NCBI GenBank assembly: GCA_964499865.1
Contig: CAZCPY010000052.1
Location: 1-20,468, forward strand
Origin: JANOGU01 sp964499865
GTDB taxonomy: Bacteria > Pseudomonadota > Alphaproteobacteria > Rhodobacterales > Rhodobacteraceae
Reading direction: 5' to 3'
DNA: 20,468 nucleotides
Shown piece after piece: positions 7,918 through 14,812 of this stretch; positions within the stretch are counted from its first letter, which is position 1, and each line of letters opens with the position of its first letter. Under the pieces are notes generated by a model. The model ran no database searches, was not told where the DNA came from, and saw only the letters and a program-made list of their open reading frames with translations. A program made the translations under genes and the position numbers.

Positions 7918-8817
7918 ATGACCGCCGACGCCATCACGCCGGACCAGGGGGGACGCCCGACCCTGCCACGGCTCGACCCCGGCCTTTACCTTCTGGCCAC
8001 GCCGATCGGGGCGGCGCGCGACATCACGCTGCGCGCGCTCGACATCCTCGCGGCCGCCGAGGTGCTGGCGGCCGAGGACACCCGTTCCCTGCGCAGGCTG
8101 ATGGACATCCACGGGATCGCCCGGGCCGGGCGCGAGATCATCGCCTATCACGACCACAACGACGCAACCGCCCGGCCCCGGCTTCTGGCGGCGCTGGCGG
8201 CAGACCGGTCGGTCGCCTTCGCGCCCGAGGCCGGGACGCCGCTGGTGTCGGACCCGGGCTACCGTCTGGTGACCGAAGCCGCGGCGGCCGGACACAGGGT
8301 GCTGGCGGCGCCCGGGCCGTCCGCAGTGCTCGCAGCCCTCGCCGTCGCAGGCCTGCCGACCGACCGGTTCATGTTCGCAGGCTTTCCGCCGCCGAAGTCG
8401 GCGGCGCGGCGCGGCTTCCTGGCCGACCTGGCCCGCATTCCGGCCACCCTGGTGCTGTTCGAGGCGCCGGGAAGGATTCGGGAAACATTAACCGATCTGT
8501 GCGAAACGATGGGACAGGATCGACGGGGGGCGGTATGCCGGGAACTGACGAAACGGTTCGAAACGGTGGACCGCGGCACGCTGGGCCAGTTGTGCGAAGC
8601 CTACGCCGCACGCGACCCGCGCGGCGAGATCGTCGTTCTGGTGGATCGTGCCGGGCCCGTCGCAGTCGGGGCGGATGAGGTGGAGGCGGCCTTGCGGCGC
8701 GAACTGGAACGGGGATCGGTCCGCGACGCGGCCGATGCCGTAGCGCGCGCGCTGTCGCTGCCCCGGCGTGATGTCTACAGGCGCGCGCTGGCGCTTTCTG
8801 GAAAGGACGGGGCATGA
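7918..8817 (+). CDS. rsmI: 16S rRNA (cytidine(1402)-2'-O)-methyltransferase RsmI
   Basis: SAM-dependent enzyme of the tetrapyrrole-methylase fold that 2'-O-methylates C1402 in the decoding centre of 16S rRNA. The 299-residue product has GLYLLATPIGAARDITLRAL near residue 22, AEDTR (about 53-57), EAGTPLVSDPGYRL (104-117) and the LVLFEAPGRI block. The usual SDAGTP reads PEAGTP here, a change next to rather than in the conserved AGTP. The ATG at 7918 is chosen because GGGGAGG lies 9 nt upstream and the family homology begins just after it, although the frame is open much further back through antisense of the lipoprotein gene. Its stop overlaps the yraN start by 4 nt (ATGA), which suggests coupling. 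Confidence 0.95.
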   Translation: MTADAITPDQGGRPTLPRLDPGLYLLATPIGAARDITLRALDILAAAEVLAAEDTRSLRRLMDIHGIARAGREIIAYHDHNDATARPRLLAALAADRSVAFAPEAGTPLVSDPGYRLVTEAAAAGHRVLAAPGPSAVLAALAVAGLPTDRFMFAGFPPPKSAARRGFLADLARIPATLVLFEAPGRIRETLTDLCETMGQDRRGAVCRELTKRFETVDRGTLGQLCEAYAARDPRGEIVVLVDRAGPVAVGADEVEAALRRELERGSVRDAADAVARALSLPRRDVYRRALALSGKDGA

Positions 8818-9167
8818 GCGGGGCCAGATCGTATCATGCGGGTCTCGCGGCCGAAGATGCGGTCGAACGCCACTATGGGCGCGCGGGCCATGCCGTGGCG
8901 GCCCGCCGCTGGCGCGGCCTCGGGGGCGAGATCGACCTCGTGCTGCGTGATGGCGCGTCGCTGATCTTCGTCGAGGTCAAGCAGGCGGTCAGCCATGCGG
9001 CGGCCGCCTGGCGGGTGACCGAACGGCAGATGGCCCGGGTGATGGCCGCGGCCACGGAATTCGTCGCGGACGAACCGCGACAGCTGGGCACCGAGATGCG
9101 GTTCGACATCGCGCTTGTCGATGGCCAGGGCAGGATCGAGGTGATCGAGAACGCCTACGCGGCCTGA
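8814..9167 (+). CDS. YraN family protein (UPF0102), endonuclease-like fold
   Basis: A 117-residue cytoplasmic protein of the YraN family, which is commonly encoded beside rsmI. It keeps the PD-(D/E)xK-like signature of the family: GGEIDLV with E39 and D41, then FVEVK with E54 and K56. This resembles the core of archaeal Holliday-junction resolvases and other restriction-endonuclease-like nucleases. A nuclease role is inferred; the physiological substrate is not established for the family as far as I know. The start codon overlaps the rsmI stop (ATGA), so the two genes are almost certainly cotranscribed. gshB follows after 60 bp. Confidence 0.9.
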   Translation: MSGARSYHAGLAAEDAVERHYGRAGHAVAARRWRGLGGEIDLVLRDGASLIFVEVKQAVSHAAAAWRVTERQMARVMAAATEFVADEPRQLGTEMRFDIALVDGQGRIEVIENAYAA

Positions 9168-9227
9168 TCGGTTTGCATCGCGCCCCGGCATTTGCCATGC
9201 AGGGCACGGGCAGAGGCGGAGGCGGCG

Positions 9228-10181
9228 ATGGGTTTGCGGGTCGGGTTCCAGATGGACCCTGTGGGTGCGGTGAACATCGACGCCGATTCGACGTTCCGGA
9301 TCGCTCTCGAGGCGCAGGCGCGGGGGCACCGGCTTTGGACCTGGGGACCGTCGGACCTGCTGTTCCGCGAAGGCCGGGTGCTTGCGCGGGCGCAGGCGAT
9401 GGACGTGCGGCGCGTCCGCGGCGACCATGTGACCCTGGCCGAGACGGCGGAAGTGGACCTTGCCGATCTGGATGTCGTCTGGCTGCGGCAGGACCCGCCC
9501 TTCGACATGGGCTATATCACCACGACACATCTGCTGGACCTCGTGCATCCGCGCACGCTGGTGGTGAACGATCCCTTCTGGGTGCGCAACTTCCCTGAAA
9601 AGCTGCTGGTCCTGCGTTTTCCCGACCTGTCCCCGCCGACGCTGATCAGCCGCGACCTTGCCGCGATTCGCGCCTTCAGGGAGGCACAGGGCGACGTGAT
9701 CCTCAAGCCGCTCTACGGCAACGGGGGGGCGGGGGTGTTCCGGCTGGACCCCGGCGACCGCAACCTGTCGGCGCTGCACGAGCTGTTCACCGGTCTTTCC
9801 CGCGAGCCCGTCATCGTGCAGCGCTACCTGCCGGAGGTGGTGAAGGGCGACAAGCGCGTGATCCTCGTCGATGGCGAGCCGGTGGGCGCCATCAACCGGG
9901 TGCCGCAGGCAGGGGAGACGCGGTCGAACCTGCATGTCGGCGGGCGGGCGGAAGCGGCGGAGCTGACGGCGCGCGACCGCGAGATCTGTGCGGCCATCGG
10001 CCCCGTGCTGCGCGAACATGGTCAGGTCTTCGTCGGCATCGACGTGATCGGCGACCGCCTGACCGAGATCAACGTGACCTCGCCGACCGGCATCCAGGAG
10101 CTGGAGCGGTTCTCGGGCGTCAATGCCGCGGTGCTGATCTGGCAGGCGGTAGAGCGGCGGCGGGCCGCGCAAATTTCTTGA
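9228..10181 (+). CDS. gshB: Glutathione synthetase GshB
   Basis: Cytoplasmic ATP-grasp ligase that joins gamma-glutamylcysteine and glycine to make glutathione. The 317 residues from the ATG at 9228 match the usual length of about 316. Recognisable blocks are GFQMDPV near the N-terminus, WLRQDPPFDMGYITTTHLLD, VILKPLYGNGGAGVFRL (ATP-grasp glycine-rich loop), GDKRVILVDGEPVGAINRVP and TEINVTSPTGIQEL (Mg/ATP-binding end of the active site). An upstream in-frame ATG at 9192 would add a short Ala/Arg-rich peptide, but the 9228 ATG has GGAGG 5 nt upstream and fits the family. The last codons and stop are formed by an AT-rich palindrome (10169-10195). It lies downstream of rsmI-yraN on the same strand. 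Confidence 0.95.
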   Translation: MGLRVGFQMDPVGAVNIDADSTFRIALEAQARGHRLWTWGPSDLLFREGRVLARAQAMDVRRVRGDHVTLAETAEVDLADLDVVWLRQDPPFDMGYITTTHLLDLVHPRTLVVNDPFWVRNFPEKLLVLRFPDLSPPTLISRDLAAIRAFREAQGDVILKPLYGNGGAGVFRLDPGDRNLSALHELFTGLSREPVIVQRYLPEVVKGDKRVILVDGEPVGAINRVPQAGETRSNLHVGGRAEAAELTARDREICAAIGPVLREHGQVFVGIDVIGDRLTEINVTSPTGIQELERFSGVNAAVLIWQAVERRRAAQIS

Positions 10182-10195
10182 AGCAAGAAATTTGC
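10169..10195. terminator. AT-rich 12-bp perfect hairpin between convergent gshB and comM
   Basis: GCAAATTTCTTG (10169-10180) and CAAGAAATTTGC (10184-10195) pair perfectly around a 3-nt AAG loop. The gshB stop TGA spans the stem/loop junction. The comM stop on the other strand lies 22 bp beyond it. A bidirectional terminator or insulator is the likely role, although the T-rich segments are inside the stem rather than after it. Its AT content is striking in this GC-rich DNA. Confidence 0.6.
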
Positions 10196-10217
10196 AGCCC
10201 CGGACGTCGGGGCGGAC

Positions 10218-11732
10218 CTAGTTCGCCCTGCCCAGGGACAGCCGGTAGCTGACCGCCTCGGCCACATGCGGCTTGCGCACGCCGCTTTCGCCCGCAAGAT
10301 CGGCGATCGTGCGGGCCACGCGCAGCACGCGGTGGTAGCCGCGCGCGGTCAGGCCGAACCGCTCGGCGACCTTGGCGAGCAGCGCCTTGCCTTCGGCATC
10401 GGGCGTCGCCACCTCGTCCAGGAGCGCGCCTTCCATCTCGCTGTTCACCCGCACCTCCGGATGGTCGGCAAAGCGGCGCGTCTGCACCGCCCGGGCTGCG
10501 GCCACGCGGGCCGCGACCGTGGCCGACGGATCGCCCGAGGCCGGCAGGTCGAGGTCGGTATAGGCCACCGGGGGCACGTCCACGCGCAGATCGAAGCGGT
10601 CCATCAGGGGCCCCGAGATGCGGCCGAGGTAGTCCTCGCCGCAGATCGGCGCGCGGGTGCAGGCGCGGGCGGGGTCGGTGAGGTAGCCGCATTTGCAGGG
10701 GTTGGCGGCCGCCACCAGCAGGAACCGGCAGGGGTAGCGCACATGGGCGTTGGCGCGGGCGACCACCACCTCGCCGGTCTCGATCGGCTGGCGCAGGGTT
10801 TCCAGCACGGCGCGGGGAAACTCCGGGAATTCGTCCATGAACAGCACTCCGTTGTGCGCGAGGCTGATCTGGCCGGGCTTCGCGCCCTTGCCGCCGCCGA
10901 CGATGGCGGGCATTGACGCCGTGTGGTGCGGCTCGCAGAAGGGCCTTGTGCGCGAGATGCCGCCGTCGGTCAGAAGTCCCGCAAGCGAGTGGATCATCGA
11001 GGTTTCCAGCGCCTCGACCGGGGTCAGCGGCGGCAGGATGCCGGGCAGGCGGGCGGCCAGCATCGACTTGCCCGACCCCGGAGTGCCCACCATCAGCATG
11101 TGGTGGCGTCCGGCCGCGGCGATTTCCAGCGCGCGCTTGGCGCGTTCCTGGCCCTTGACGTCGCGCAGGTCGCGGGCGCCGGGATCGGCGGTGACTTCGC
11201 CCGCCTCGGCGGGCGCAAGCGGGGCCCGTCCGGTGTAGTGGCGCAGCACCTCGTCCAGCGACGCCGCCGCCAGAACCTGCGTGCCGCCGACCCAGGCGGC
11301 CTCGGCCCCGCAGGCCTTGGGGCACAGAAGCGCGCGGTCCTCCTCGGCCGCGGCCATCGCCGCGGGCAAGGCACCCGCGACCGCGATCAGGCGGCCGTCG
11401 AGCGACAACTCCCCCAGCGCCACGGTCCCCTCGACCAGGTCGTGCGGCACGATCTCCAGCGCCGCCAGCAGCGACAGCGCGATGGGCAGGTCGAAATGCG
11501 AGCCTTCCTTGGGCAGGTCGGCAGGCGACAGGTTCACCGTGATCCGCTTGGACGGCAGCGCGATCGACATCGAGGCGAGCGCGGCCTTGACCCGCTCCTT
11601 CGCCTCGCTGACCGCCTTGTCGGGCAGGCCCACGACGGAAAAGCCCGGCACGCCGGGAGCCACGGCGCATTGCACCTCGACCATCCGGGCCTCGACCCCC
11701 TCGAAGGCCACCGTATAGGCGCGCGCCACCAT
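10218..11732 (-). CDS. comM: ComM/YifB family AAA+ ATPase (Mg-chelatase-like)
   Basis: A 504-residue cytoplasmic AAA+ protein. ComM is known from natural transformation as a branch-migration helicase that extends integration of incoming DNA, and it is widespread even in species not known to be competent. The N-terminal domain begins with the family pattern ending in GVPGFSVVGLPDKAVSEAKERV (about 27-48). The ATPase core has Walker A GTPGSGKS (216-223) and Walker B VLFMDE (296-301). A cysteine cluster (NPCKCGY with later CTRAPIC) precedes the C-terminal Mg-chelatase lid. Length and motifs are complete. The ATG at 11732 fits the family start; upstream are G-runs and a TTAACCAT element. In Rhodobacter capsulatus comM is among the genes needed for receiving gene-transfer-agent DNA, so a similar role is possible if this organism has one. 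Confidence 0.94.
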   Translation of the reverse strand: MVARAYTVAFEGVEARMVEVQCAVAPGVPGFSVVGLPDKAVSEAKERVKAALASMSIALPSKRITVNLSPADLPKEGSHFDLPIALSLLAALEIVPHDLVEGTVALGELSLDGRLIAVAGALPAAMAAAEEDRALLCPKACGAEAAWVGGTQVLAAASLDEVLRHYTGRAPLAPAEAGEVTADPGARDLRDVKGQERAKRALEIAAAGRHHMLMVGTPGSGKSMLAARLPGILPPLTPVEALETSMIHSLAGLLTDGGISRTRPFCEPHHTASMPAIVGGGKGAKPGQISLAHNGVLFMDEFPEFPRAVLETLRQPIETGEVVVARANAHVRYPCRFLLVAAANPCKCGYLTDPARACTRAPICGEDYLGRISGPLMDRFDLRVDVPPVAYTDLDLPASGDPSATVAARVAAARAVQTRRFADHPEVRVNSEMEGALLDEVATPDAEGKALLAKVAERFGLTARGYHRVLRVARTIADLAGESGVRKPHVAEAVSYRLSLGRAN

Positions 11733-11749
11733 CCCCGACCCCGTTCAGA

Positions 11750-11757
11750 ATGGTTAA
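11750..11757 (-). promoter_or_regulatory. TTAACCAT element upstream of comM (CtrA-like half-site)
   Basis: The minus strand carries an exact TTAACCAT 17 nt before the comM start codon. This matches the 8-mer/half-site associated with the alphaproteobacterial cell-cycle regulator CtrA. No second TTAA half with 7-nt spacing is present. The position is closer to the start codon than expected for a classical activator site. Confidence 0.3.
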
Positions 11758-11772
11758 CGCCTAAAGCGCAAA

Positions 11773-11791
11773 CCTTTACGAACGGTAAAGG
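11773..11791 (-). terminator. Hairpin overlapping the GST-TRASH stop codon
   Basis: On the minus strand CCTTTAC and GTAAAGG form a 7-bp stem with a 5-nt loop, followed by TTTGCGCTTT. The stop codon TAA lies in the second arm. It is a weak intrinsic-terminator candidate separating this gene from comM. Confidence 0.35.
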
Positions 11792-12645
11792 GTCATGAAG
11801 GCGGGCCAGGCTTCGGGGTCGGCCACGGTCTTGTCGCGGCAGAAGGCGTTGCAGAAGCCGAAGCGGCGGCCGTCCAGGTCCAGCACATGCGTCACGGGCT
11901 GGCCGGAATAGGGACAGGCGGCATTCTCTGCCGCCGTGCCCTCCACCGCCCGCGCCGCCAGCGGCGCTGGGCCCGGCCAGGGGCGGCGGGGATAGTCGCG
12001 GCGGTAGAAGGGCTGGTCGGGGCCGTCCACCATCCCCATCGCGCGCCAGCGGCGGAAGGACGGGTGCGCCAGATGCGCCGCCACATGGGCCTGCGCGGCG
12101 GGCCCCACGGGCAGGTTGTAGGTGGCGATGCGGGTCGCGACCGGCGCGTAGAAGGCATCCGCCGCCGAATACGCCCCGCAAAGCCAAGGGCCGCCGGACT
12201 GCGCCAGCGCCCAGTCCCAGACCTGCTGCAACCGTGCCAGGTCGGCCAGCACTTCGGCCGGTGGCGCGCAGTCGGCGTAGCTGACGCGCAGGTTCATCGG
12301 GCAATGCTCGCGCAAGGACCGAAAGCCCGCGTGCATCTCGGCCATCACCGACCGTGCCAGCGCCCGCAGGCGCGGGTCGGCGGGCAGCAGGCCCCGGTCG
12401 GGATGGCGGGAGGCCAGTTCCTCGGCGATGGCGAGGCTTTCCATCACCAGCGTGCCGTCGGCCAGCCGCAGCGCGGGCACGGTCCTGGCGGGCGCATAAT
12501 GCGCCGCCAGCAGGCGGGCCGGCTCGTCGGTATAGAGCCGCACGCTGTCCACCCGGACGGGGATCCCGAAAGCGTCAAACAGCAGCCAGCCGCGCAGCGA
12601 CCAGCTGGAATAGGCGCGGTCGCCGATGGCGAGGCGGTCGGTCAT
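11776..12645 (-). CDS. Glutathione S-transferase with C-terminal TRASH-like cysteine domain
   Basis: A 289-residue protein. Residues 3-80 form a thioredoxin-like GST N-domain (YSSWSLRGWLLF, TVPALRLADGTLVMESLAIAEEL, with the conserved cis-Pro and ES pair). Residues about 95-205 form the helical C-domain. A Pro-rich linker (about 212-238) leads to a short end domain with C244-PYSG, then F-G-F-C265-N-A-F-C269-R-D-K. The spacing C-X20-C-X3-C fits the TRASH metal-binding pattern. Glutathione conjugation or peroxide handling is likely for the GST part; metal or redox sensing by the tail is inference. The start is set at the ATG at 12645, because GGAGGG lies 7 nt upstream; a TTG at 12660 would put that site inside the gene. 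It has its own candidate promoter and is followed by comM on the same strand. Confidence 0.88.
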   Translation of the reverse strand: MTDRLAIGDRAYSSWSLRGWLLFDAFGIPVRVDSVRLYTDEPARLLAAHYAPARTVPALRLADGTLVMESLAIAEELASRHPDRGLLPADPRLRALARSVMAEMHAGFRSLREHCPMNLRVSYADCAPPAEVLADLARLQQVWDWALAQSGGPWLCGAYSAADAFYAPVATRIATYNLPVGPAAQAHVAAHLAHPSFRRWRAMGMVDGPDQPFYRRDYPRRPWPGPAPLAARAVEGTAAENAACPYSGQPVTHVLDLDGRRFGFCNAFCRDKTVADPEAWPAFMTLYRS

Positions 12646-12673
12646 GAGGGTTCCCTCCAAGGGTCAGGGGCGC

Positions 12674-12702
12674 GGCATAGCGCAGGCCGCACGCCACGCC
12701 AA
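12674..12702 (-). promoter_or_regulatory. Candidate sigma-70 promoter for the GST-TRASH gene
   Basis: On the minus strand TTGGCG (12697-12702) is followed after 17 bp by TATGCC (12674-12679), which would start transcription about 20 nt before the ATG and just ahead of the ribosome-binding site. Confidence 0.45.
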
Positions 12703-12721
12703 ACGATCATTCGTTCCGGAA
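12702..12721. promoter_or_regulatory. Dyads abutting the GST promoter -35
   Basis: AACGA-TCAT-TCGTT (12702-12715) is a perfect dyad touching the putative -35, and TTCCGGAA (12714-12721) is a perfect 8-bp palindrome directly beside it. The position suits an activator or repressor binding site. No regulator is known and the arms are short. Confidence 0.3.
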
Positions 12722-12725
12722 AGCA

Positions 12726-13265
12726 TCACGGTCTGTGATTTATCCGGAGGACCGCGCCGGTCGCCCGGTCGATGCAGGTCAGGCTCAAGGTGTCGATCCG
12801 GTGCGACAGCGTGTGGTCCAGCGTCCAGCCCGCCACCGCCTGCACGGCGGCCAGGATCGCGCCGAAGTGGGCGACGACGATGGTTTCCCCGGTCAGGTCC
12901 TGCAGCGCGAGGCGGATGCGGGCGGACAGGTCCGTCCAGCCCTCCCCTTCTGGAGCCCGGCCCGCGCCCGCCCAGAAGGCGCGCGCCGCGGCCTCGTCCA
13001 GACGGTGATGGGCCAGCCCCTCCCAGGCGCCGAAGTGGATCTCGCGCCAGCGCGGGTCATGGGGCAGGCGCGGGCGGGGGCCCTGCAGGGCGTCAGCCGT
13101 GGCCACGGCGCGCGCCAGGTCGGAGGACAGCACGGGCACCCCCGGCAACGCCGCCGAAAGCCTGTCAAGGGCCGCGCGGTCCGACAGGTCGGCCGGAAGG
13201 TCGGTCCAGCCGCACATGCCCTTCGCATGCGTCGGCCCGTGGCGCACCAGCCACAGGCGGGTCAC
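12726..13265 (-). CDS. Histidine phosphatase family protein, probable alpha-ribazole phosphatase (CobC)
   Basis: A 179-residue branch-1 histidine phosphatase. The phosphohistidine motif LVRHGPTH has catalytic H9 with R8. SSDLARAVATA (47-57) supplies a second phosphate-binding Arg, REIHFGAWEG (74-83) the acid, and VVAHFGAI (H133) the second His. The start is GTG at 13265, whose GTGA overlaps the cobU stop by 4 nt. Coupling to cobU points to CobC, which removes the 5'-phosphate of alpha-ribazole phosphate in nucleotide-loop assembly of cobalamin. That identity rests on context, since the phosphatase superfamily is broad. The frame remains open upstream only as antisense of cobU. The stop is followed by an 80-bp gap before the GST start. 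Confidence 0.88.
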   Translation of the reverse strand: MTRLWLVRHGPTHAKGMCGWTDLPADLSDRAALDRLSAALPGVPVLSSDLARAVATADALQGPRPRLPHDPRWREIHFGAWEGLAHHRLDEAAARAFWAGAGRAPEGEGWTDLSARIRLALQDLTGETIVVAHFGAILAAVQAVAGWTLDHTLSHRIDTLSLTCIDRATGAVLRINHRP

Positions 13266-13813
13266 GGCATCCGCCCTTTCAGCACCAGGGGCAGCCCCGC
13301 GGCGACAAAGACCACCAGCCCGGCCTGCGCCGCCAGCCGCCGGTTCAGCCGCCCCTGGGCGTCGCGAAAGGCGCGGGCGAGCGCGTTGTCGGGCACGATG
13401 CCGAGGCCCACCTCGTTCGAGACCACCACCACCGGCGCGGGGCAGGCCGACAGCGCGGCCAGCAGCGCCGTCTCCTCGGCCGCCACCTCGCCGCCGCCCA
13501 GCATGACATTGGTCAGCCACAGGGTGGCGCAGTCGACCAGCACCGCCTCGCCCGGGACGGCGGCCGCGAGCGCGCCGGCCAGATCGCGCGGCGCCTCGAC
13601 CGTGCGCCAGCCGGCGCCCCTGTCGTCCCGGTGCAGGGCGATGCGGGCGGCCATCTCGTCGTCCCGGGCCTGCGCCGTGGCGATGTAGACCGGCGAAAGG
13701 CCAGACCCCGTGACCAGCCCCTCGGCCAGACGCGACTTGCCCGACCGGGCCCCGCCCAGCACCAGCGAAAGCCGCCCTAGCCCGCCGTCACGATCCGTCA
13801 AGATTTTCTTCAT
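13262..13813 (-). CDS. cobU: Bifunctional adenosylcobinamide kinase/adenosylcobinamide-phosphate guanylyltransferase
   Basis: Cytoplasmic enzyme that phosphorylates adenosylcobinamide and transfers GMP to it, giving AdoCbi-GDP for cobalamin assembly or salvage. The 183 residues show the P-loop GGARSGKS (20-27), the ARIALHRDDRGAGWRTVEAP block with catalytic-type H61, VDCATLWLTNVML, and VVSNEVGLGIVPDNALARAFRDAQGRLN near the end. Length is normal. The ATG at 13813 is preceded immediately by GGAGG with no spacer, which is unusual. An in-frame TTG at residue 5 would sit 12 nt from that site and still precede the P-loop, so the exact start is uncertain. It is coupled to the downstream histidine phosphatase and diverges from rpoH. 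Confidence 0.94.
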   Translation of the reverse strand: MKKILTDRDGGLGRLSLVLGGARSGKSRLAEGLVTGSGLSPVYIATAQARDDEMAARIALHRDDRGAGWRTVEAPRDLAGALAAAVPGEAVLVDCATLWLTNVMLGGGEVAAEETALLAALSACPAPVVVVSNEVGLGIVPDNALARAFRDAQGRLNRRLAAQAGLVVFVAAGLPLVLKGRMP

Positions 13814-13820
13814 CCTCCGG

Positions 13821-13850
13821 TGATCCGCCCGCGCGCGGGCGGCGTATCCC
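13821..13850 (+). promoter_or_regulatory. Candidate RpoE (group IV sigma) promoter for rpoHII
   Basis: TGATCC (13821-13826) is followed by 18 bp and then TATCCC (13845-13850), 46 nt before the rpoH ATG. TGATCC is the -35 known for Rhodobacter sphaeroides RpoE promoters, and rpoHII is a known RpoE target there. The -10 matches the TAAGA-type element only at TA. The spacer holds the perfect 14-bp palindrome GCCCGCGCGCGGGC (13827-13840). Confidence 0.5.
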
Positions 13851-13896
13851 TGCCAAAGCGACAGGAAACGTCGTGTCCGGCAGACAGGGGATTGCC

Positions 13897-14775
13897 ATGG
13901 CCTTCGACGGATATACCGACCGCGGCCTGTCGCGCCAAGCGATGCGCGCCGAGCTTCTGGACGCCGAGACCGAGCTGCGCCTCGCCTACGCCTGGCGCGA
14001 CCGGCGCGACGAGGCCGCGCTGCACCGGCTGATCACCGCCTACATGCGGCTCGCGATCAGCATGGCCGCCAAGTTCCGCCGCTACGGCGCGCCGATGAAC
14101 GACCTGATCCAGGAGGCGTCGCTCGGCCTGATGAAGGCCGCCGACAAGTTCGACCCGGACCGCGGCGTGCGGTTTTCCACCTATGCGGTGTGGTGGATCA
14201 AGGCATCCATCCAGGACTACGTGATGCGCAACTGGTCGATGGTGCGCACCGGGTCCACTTCCAGCCAGAAGGCGCTGTTCTTCAACCTGCGCCGGGTGCA
14301 GGCCAAGCTGGAGCGCGAGGCGACGCAGGCGGGGGTGACGCTCGACGCCCACCAGCTGCGCGAGATGGTGGCGCGCGAGGTCGGCGTGCCGCTGGCGGAT
14401 GTGGAGATGATGGAGGGCCGGCTGTCGGGGTCGGACTTCTCGCTGAACGCCACGCAGTCGTCGGACGAGGACGGGCGCGAGTGGATCGACGCGCTGGAGG
14501 ACGAGGGCGACCAGGCCGCCGAGGTCGTCGAGGCGCGCCATGACGCGGCGCGGCTGCGCGGATGGCTGGCCAAGGCGATGGCGTCGCTGAATGCCCGGGA
14601 ACGTTTCATCGTGGCCGAACGCAAGCTGCGCGAGGAGCCGCGCACGCTCGAGTCGCTGGGCGAGGAACTGGGCCTGTCGAAGGAACGCGTGCGCCAGCTG
14701 GAAGCCGCGGCCTTTGCCAAGATGCGCCGGTCGCTGGAAGGCGAAAGCCGCGAGGTGGCGGGGCTTCTGGCCTGA
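13897..14775 (+). CDS. rpoH: RNA polymerase sigma-32 family factor, RpoHII type
   Basis: A 292-residue alternative sigma factor that directs RNA polymerase to heat-shock and oxidative-stress promoters. Region 2 contains LITAYMRLAISMAAKFRRYG and FSTYAVWWIKASIQDYVMR (about 93-111). The RpoH box is SQKALFFNLRRVQAKLER (123-140). The region 4 helix-turn-helix TLESLGEELGLSKERVRQLE is near 250-269. The N-terminus (MAFDGYTDRGLSRQAM) resembles the RpoHII paralogue of Rhodobacter, which there responds to singlet oxygen, rather than RpoHI. The ATG at 13897 has AGGGG 6 nt upstream; an in-frame GTG at 13873 with AGGAA upstream would add 8 residues, but the family start favours the ATG. It is divergent from cobU with a candidate RpoE promoter between, and coaBC follows after 37 bp. 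Confidence 0.95.
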   Translation: MAFDGYTDRGLSRQAMRAELLDAETELRLAYAWRDRRDEAALHRLITAYMRLAISMAAKFRRYGAPMNDLIQEASLGLMKAADKFDPDRGVRFSTYAVWWIKASIQDYVMRNWSMVRTGSTSSQKALFFNLRRVQAKLEREATQAGVTLDAHQLREMVAREVGVPLADVEMMEGRLSGSDFSLNATQSSDEDGREWIDALEDEGDQAAEVVEARHDAARLRGWLAKAMASLNARERFIVAERKLREEPRTLESLGEELGLSKERVRQLEAAAFAKMRRSLEGESREVAGLLA

Positions 14776-14777
14776 GG

Positions 14778-14806
14778 TTGCGGCCCGCGGCGGGACGGCC
14801 TAGCGT
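14778..14806 (+). promoter_or_regulatory. Candidate promoter giving a leaderless coaBC mRNA
   Basis: TTGCGG (14778-14783), a 17-bp spacer and TAGCGT (14801-14806) lie in the 37-bp rpoH-coaBC gap. Only 6 nt separate the -10 from the coaBC ATG, so transcription would begin at or near the A of the start codon. No Shine-Dalgarno is seen before that ATG. Confidence 0.35.
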
Positions 14807-14812
14807 GGCGCC

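Noticed and set aside
12725..12739. ATCAC-GGTCT-GTGAT dyad at the 3' end of the histidine phosphatase gene as a terminator
   Set aside because: The arms are only 5 bp and no T-tract follows on the minus strand.
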